Assembly: GCF_009745975.1 (NCBI RefSeq)
Contig: NZ_WHOL01000113.1
Span: 152,253-200,286, forward strand
Direction: 5' to 3'
DNA: 48,034 bases
Source: Actinokineospora pegani
Lineage (GTDB): Bacteria; Actinomycetota; Actinomycetes; Mycobacteriales; Pseudonocardiaceae
Below the pieces are notes generated by a model. It did not search any database. It saw only the letters and a program-made list of their open reading frames with translations, and was not told the origin of the DNA. Positions 47,290 through 48,034 of this stretch are shown one piece after another (the first letter of the stretch is position 1; every line of letters starts with the position of its first letter). The position numbers and the translations under genes were made by a program.

Positions 47290-47895
47290 CTAGAAGGCGT
47301 CGGCTAGGCGGGGGTGGCCGGGGGCGCCTGTTAGGCGGTCTAGGGCTTGGGCGGTGGAGGGGTCGCCGGTTAGGAGGCCTGCTCGGCGTAGTTGGGGGGT
47401 GGTGGCTGCGCCGGTGTACCAGGGGCCCAGGGCTCGGGTGGACAGGCGGACCGTGCCTGCGCCGCCTCGGTGGGCGGTGACGTGGCCTGATTCGGCGGTG
47501 AGGCGCCAGCGGCCTGCTTGCCAGGGGGCGTGCTCGTCCGCGACCTCGATGTCGACGGTGAGGTCGGGGGCGTGGGGCCAGCCCCGGGCGGCTACGGCGG
47601 TGGGGAGGTCGACCACGCGCAGCATCCACGATTCGGCGACCGCGCCTCGGGTGGCGGGTTCGGGGAGGACCAGGTCGAGCAGGGTTGGGTCGACCACGTG
47701 GACGGTGGCCTCCGTGGTGCCGCCGGACCAGGAGGCGAGTTGGCGGAGCAGGGCGTGGGCGGTGTCGACGTCGTCGGCTACCAGGTCGTAGACGCGGAGG
47801 GTCTTGCCGTCGGGGCGGTTGGCGACCAGGTAGCCGGTTGGGCCGTCGGGGCCTGGTGCGACGGTGAAGACGTCCAGGCGCAGGGCGCGGCTCAT
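47290..47895 (-). CDS. Eis-like acyltransferase C-terminal half (possibly frameshifted or incomplete)
   Basis: A 201-aa frame matching the middle and sterol-carrier-like end of Eis-type GNAT acyltransferases: GYLVANRPDGKTLRVYDLVA, ESWMLRVVDLPTAVAARGW, HAPWQAGRWRLTAE, then the end GPWYTGAATTPQLRRAGLLT and HPRLADAF. ATG at 47895 is only the first start codon in frame. The coding pattern continues upstream (GAIHRLYLRTASGIDGALDR, 47896-47970), where a second frame (TTFTESLI) meets a stop at 47973. The frame itself stops at 48016. Either a frameshift near 47975 or the window edge hides the N-terminal GNAT domain. Confidence 0.65.
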   Translation of the reverse strand: MSRALRLDVFTVAPGPDGPTGYLVANRPDGKTLRVYDLVADDVDTAHALLRQLASWSGGTTEATVHVVDPTLLDLVLPEPATRGAVAESWMLRVVDLPTAVAARGWPHAPDLTVDIEVADEHAPWQAGRWRLTAESGHVTAHRGGAGTVRLSTRALGPWYTGAATTPQLRRAGLLTGDPSTAQALDRLTGAPGHPRLADAF

Positions 47896-48034
47896 GGTGA
47901 AGGCGGGGGTGCCCCGGTCCAGGGCGCCGTCGATGCCGCTGGCCGTGCGCAGGTAGAGACGGTGGATGGCGCCTAGATGAGTGATTCCGTGAAGGTGGTG
48001 TGAGGCGGGTCGGTGTCACCGCGTGGGAGGAGGG

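Overview
The window is very GC-rich, gene-dense DNA with strong third-position GC bias and many GTG starts. Its gene families point to a filamentous actinomycete, most likely Pseudonocardiales (Actinokineospora/Saccharothrix-like). These families include a SigE-type sigma factor with an LCP protein, an XRE-DUF5753/DUF397 pair, MprAB with an HtrA protease, paired ClpP subunits and a fused nitrate reductase/diflavin reductase. The genus is inference. I see no integrase, insertion sequence or CRISPR array. The region looks like chromosome with some accessory content.

Layout. 1-4.7 kb: isochorismate synthase, a PucR-type regulator with a Vsr endonuclease, a sigma factor/LCP pair and a small conserved protein. 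4.7-6.5 kb (minus): an operon of an unreported 49-aa peptide, a cytoplasmic WRDG-repeat propeller-like protein and a secreted, frameshifted relative. 6.6-11.1 kb (minus): a proline-iminopeptidase-like protein whose catalytic Ser is Ala, coupled to a VWA/substrate-binding protein, then a long-chain acyl-CoA synthetase. 11.3-14.8 kb (minus): a secreted peptidase block of two tandem trypsins (one with a P domain) and an M14 carboxypeptidase. 15.1-16.0 kb: an XRE regulator and a 47-aa membrane peptide. 16.1-21.5 kb (minus): urtABCDE plus a GntR/FCD regulator. 22-24.6 kb (minus): a PadR regulator and an FadH-like flavoprotein. 24.6-26 kb: a small protein divergent from XRE-DUF397. 26-27.1 kb (minus): a NucA/NucB-like secreted nuclease and an overlapping candidate inhibitor. 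27.2-32.3 kb: a cytosine-5 methyltransferase divergent from the nitrate reductase fusion. 32.4-33.7 kb: two convergent ClpP genes, one catalytically dead. 33.9-37 kb: MOSC protein, small secreted protein, EcsC-family protein, tRNA-Arg(CCT). 37-41.8 kb: NatAB-like ABC exporter, orphan NarL-type regulator, DHA2 transporter. 42-47 kb (minus): mprAB, galT, htrA. 47.3 kb to the end: an Eis-like acyltransferase C-terminus.

How parts work together. MprAB and HtrA form an envelope-stress circuit. I find the same 19-bp direct-repeat box (two TCTCAG-centred octamers, 3-bp spacer) exactly 21 nt upstream of both mprA and htrA, so the loop can be read directly from the DNA. The methyltransferase and Vsr nuclease make a modification/repair pair although they lie 25 kb apart. 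Urea uptake, nitrate reduction and the MOSC protein suggest nitrogen scavenging and molybdenum use. The strongest novelty candidates are the dead/active ClpP pair, the nuclease/inhibitor pair, the dead iminopeptidase-VWA couple, and the peptide-propeller operon.
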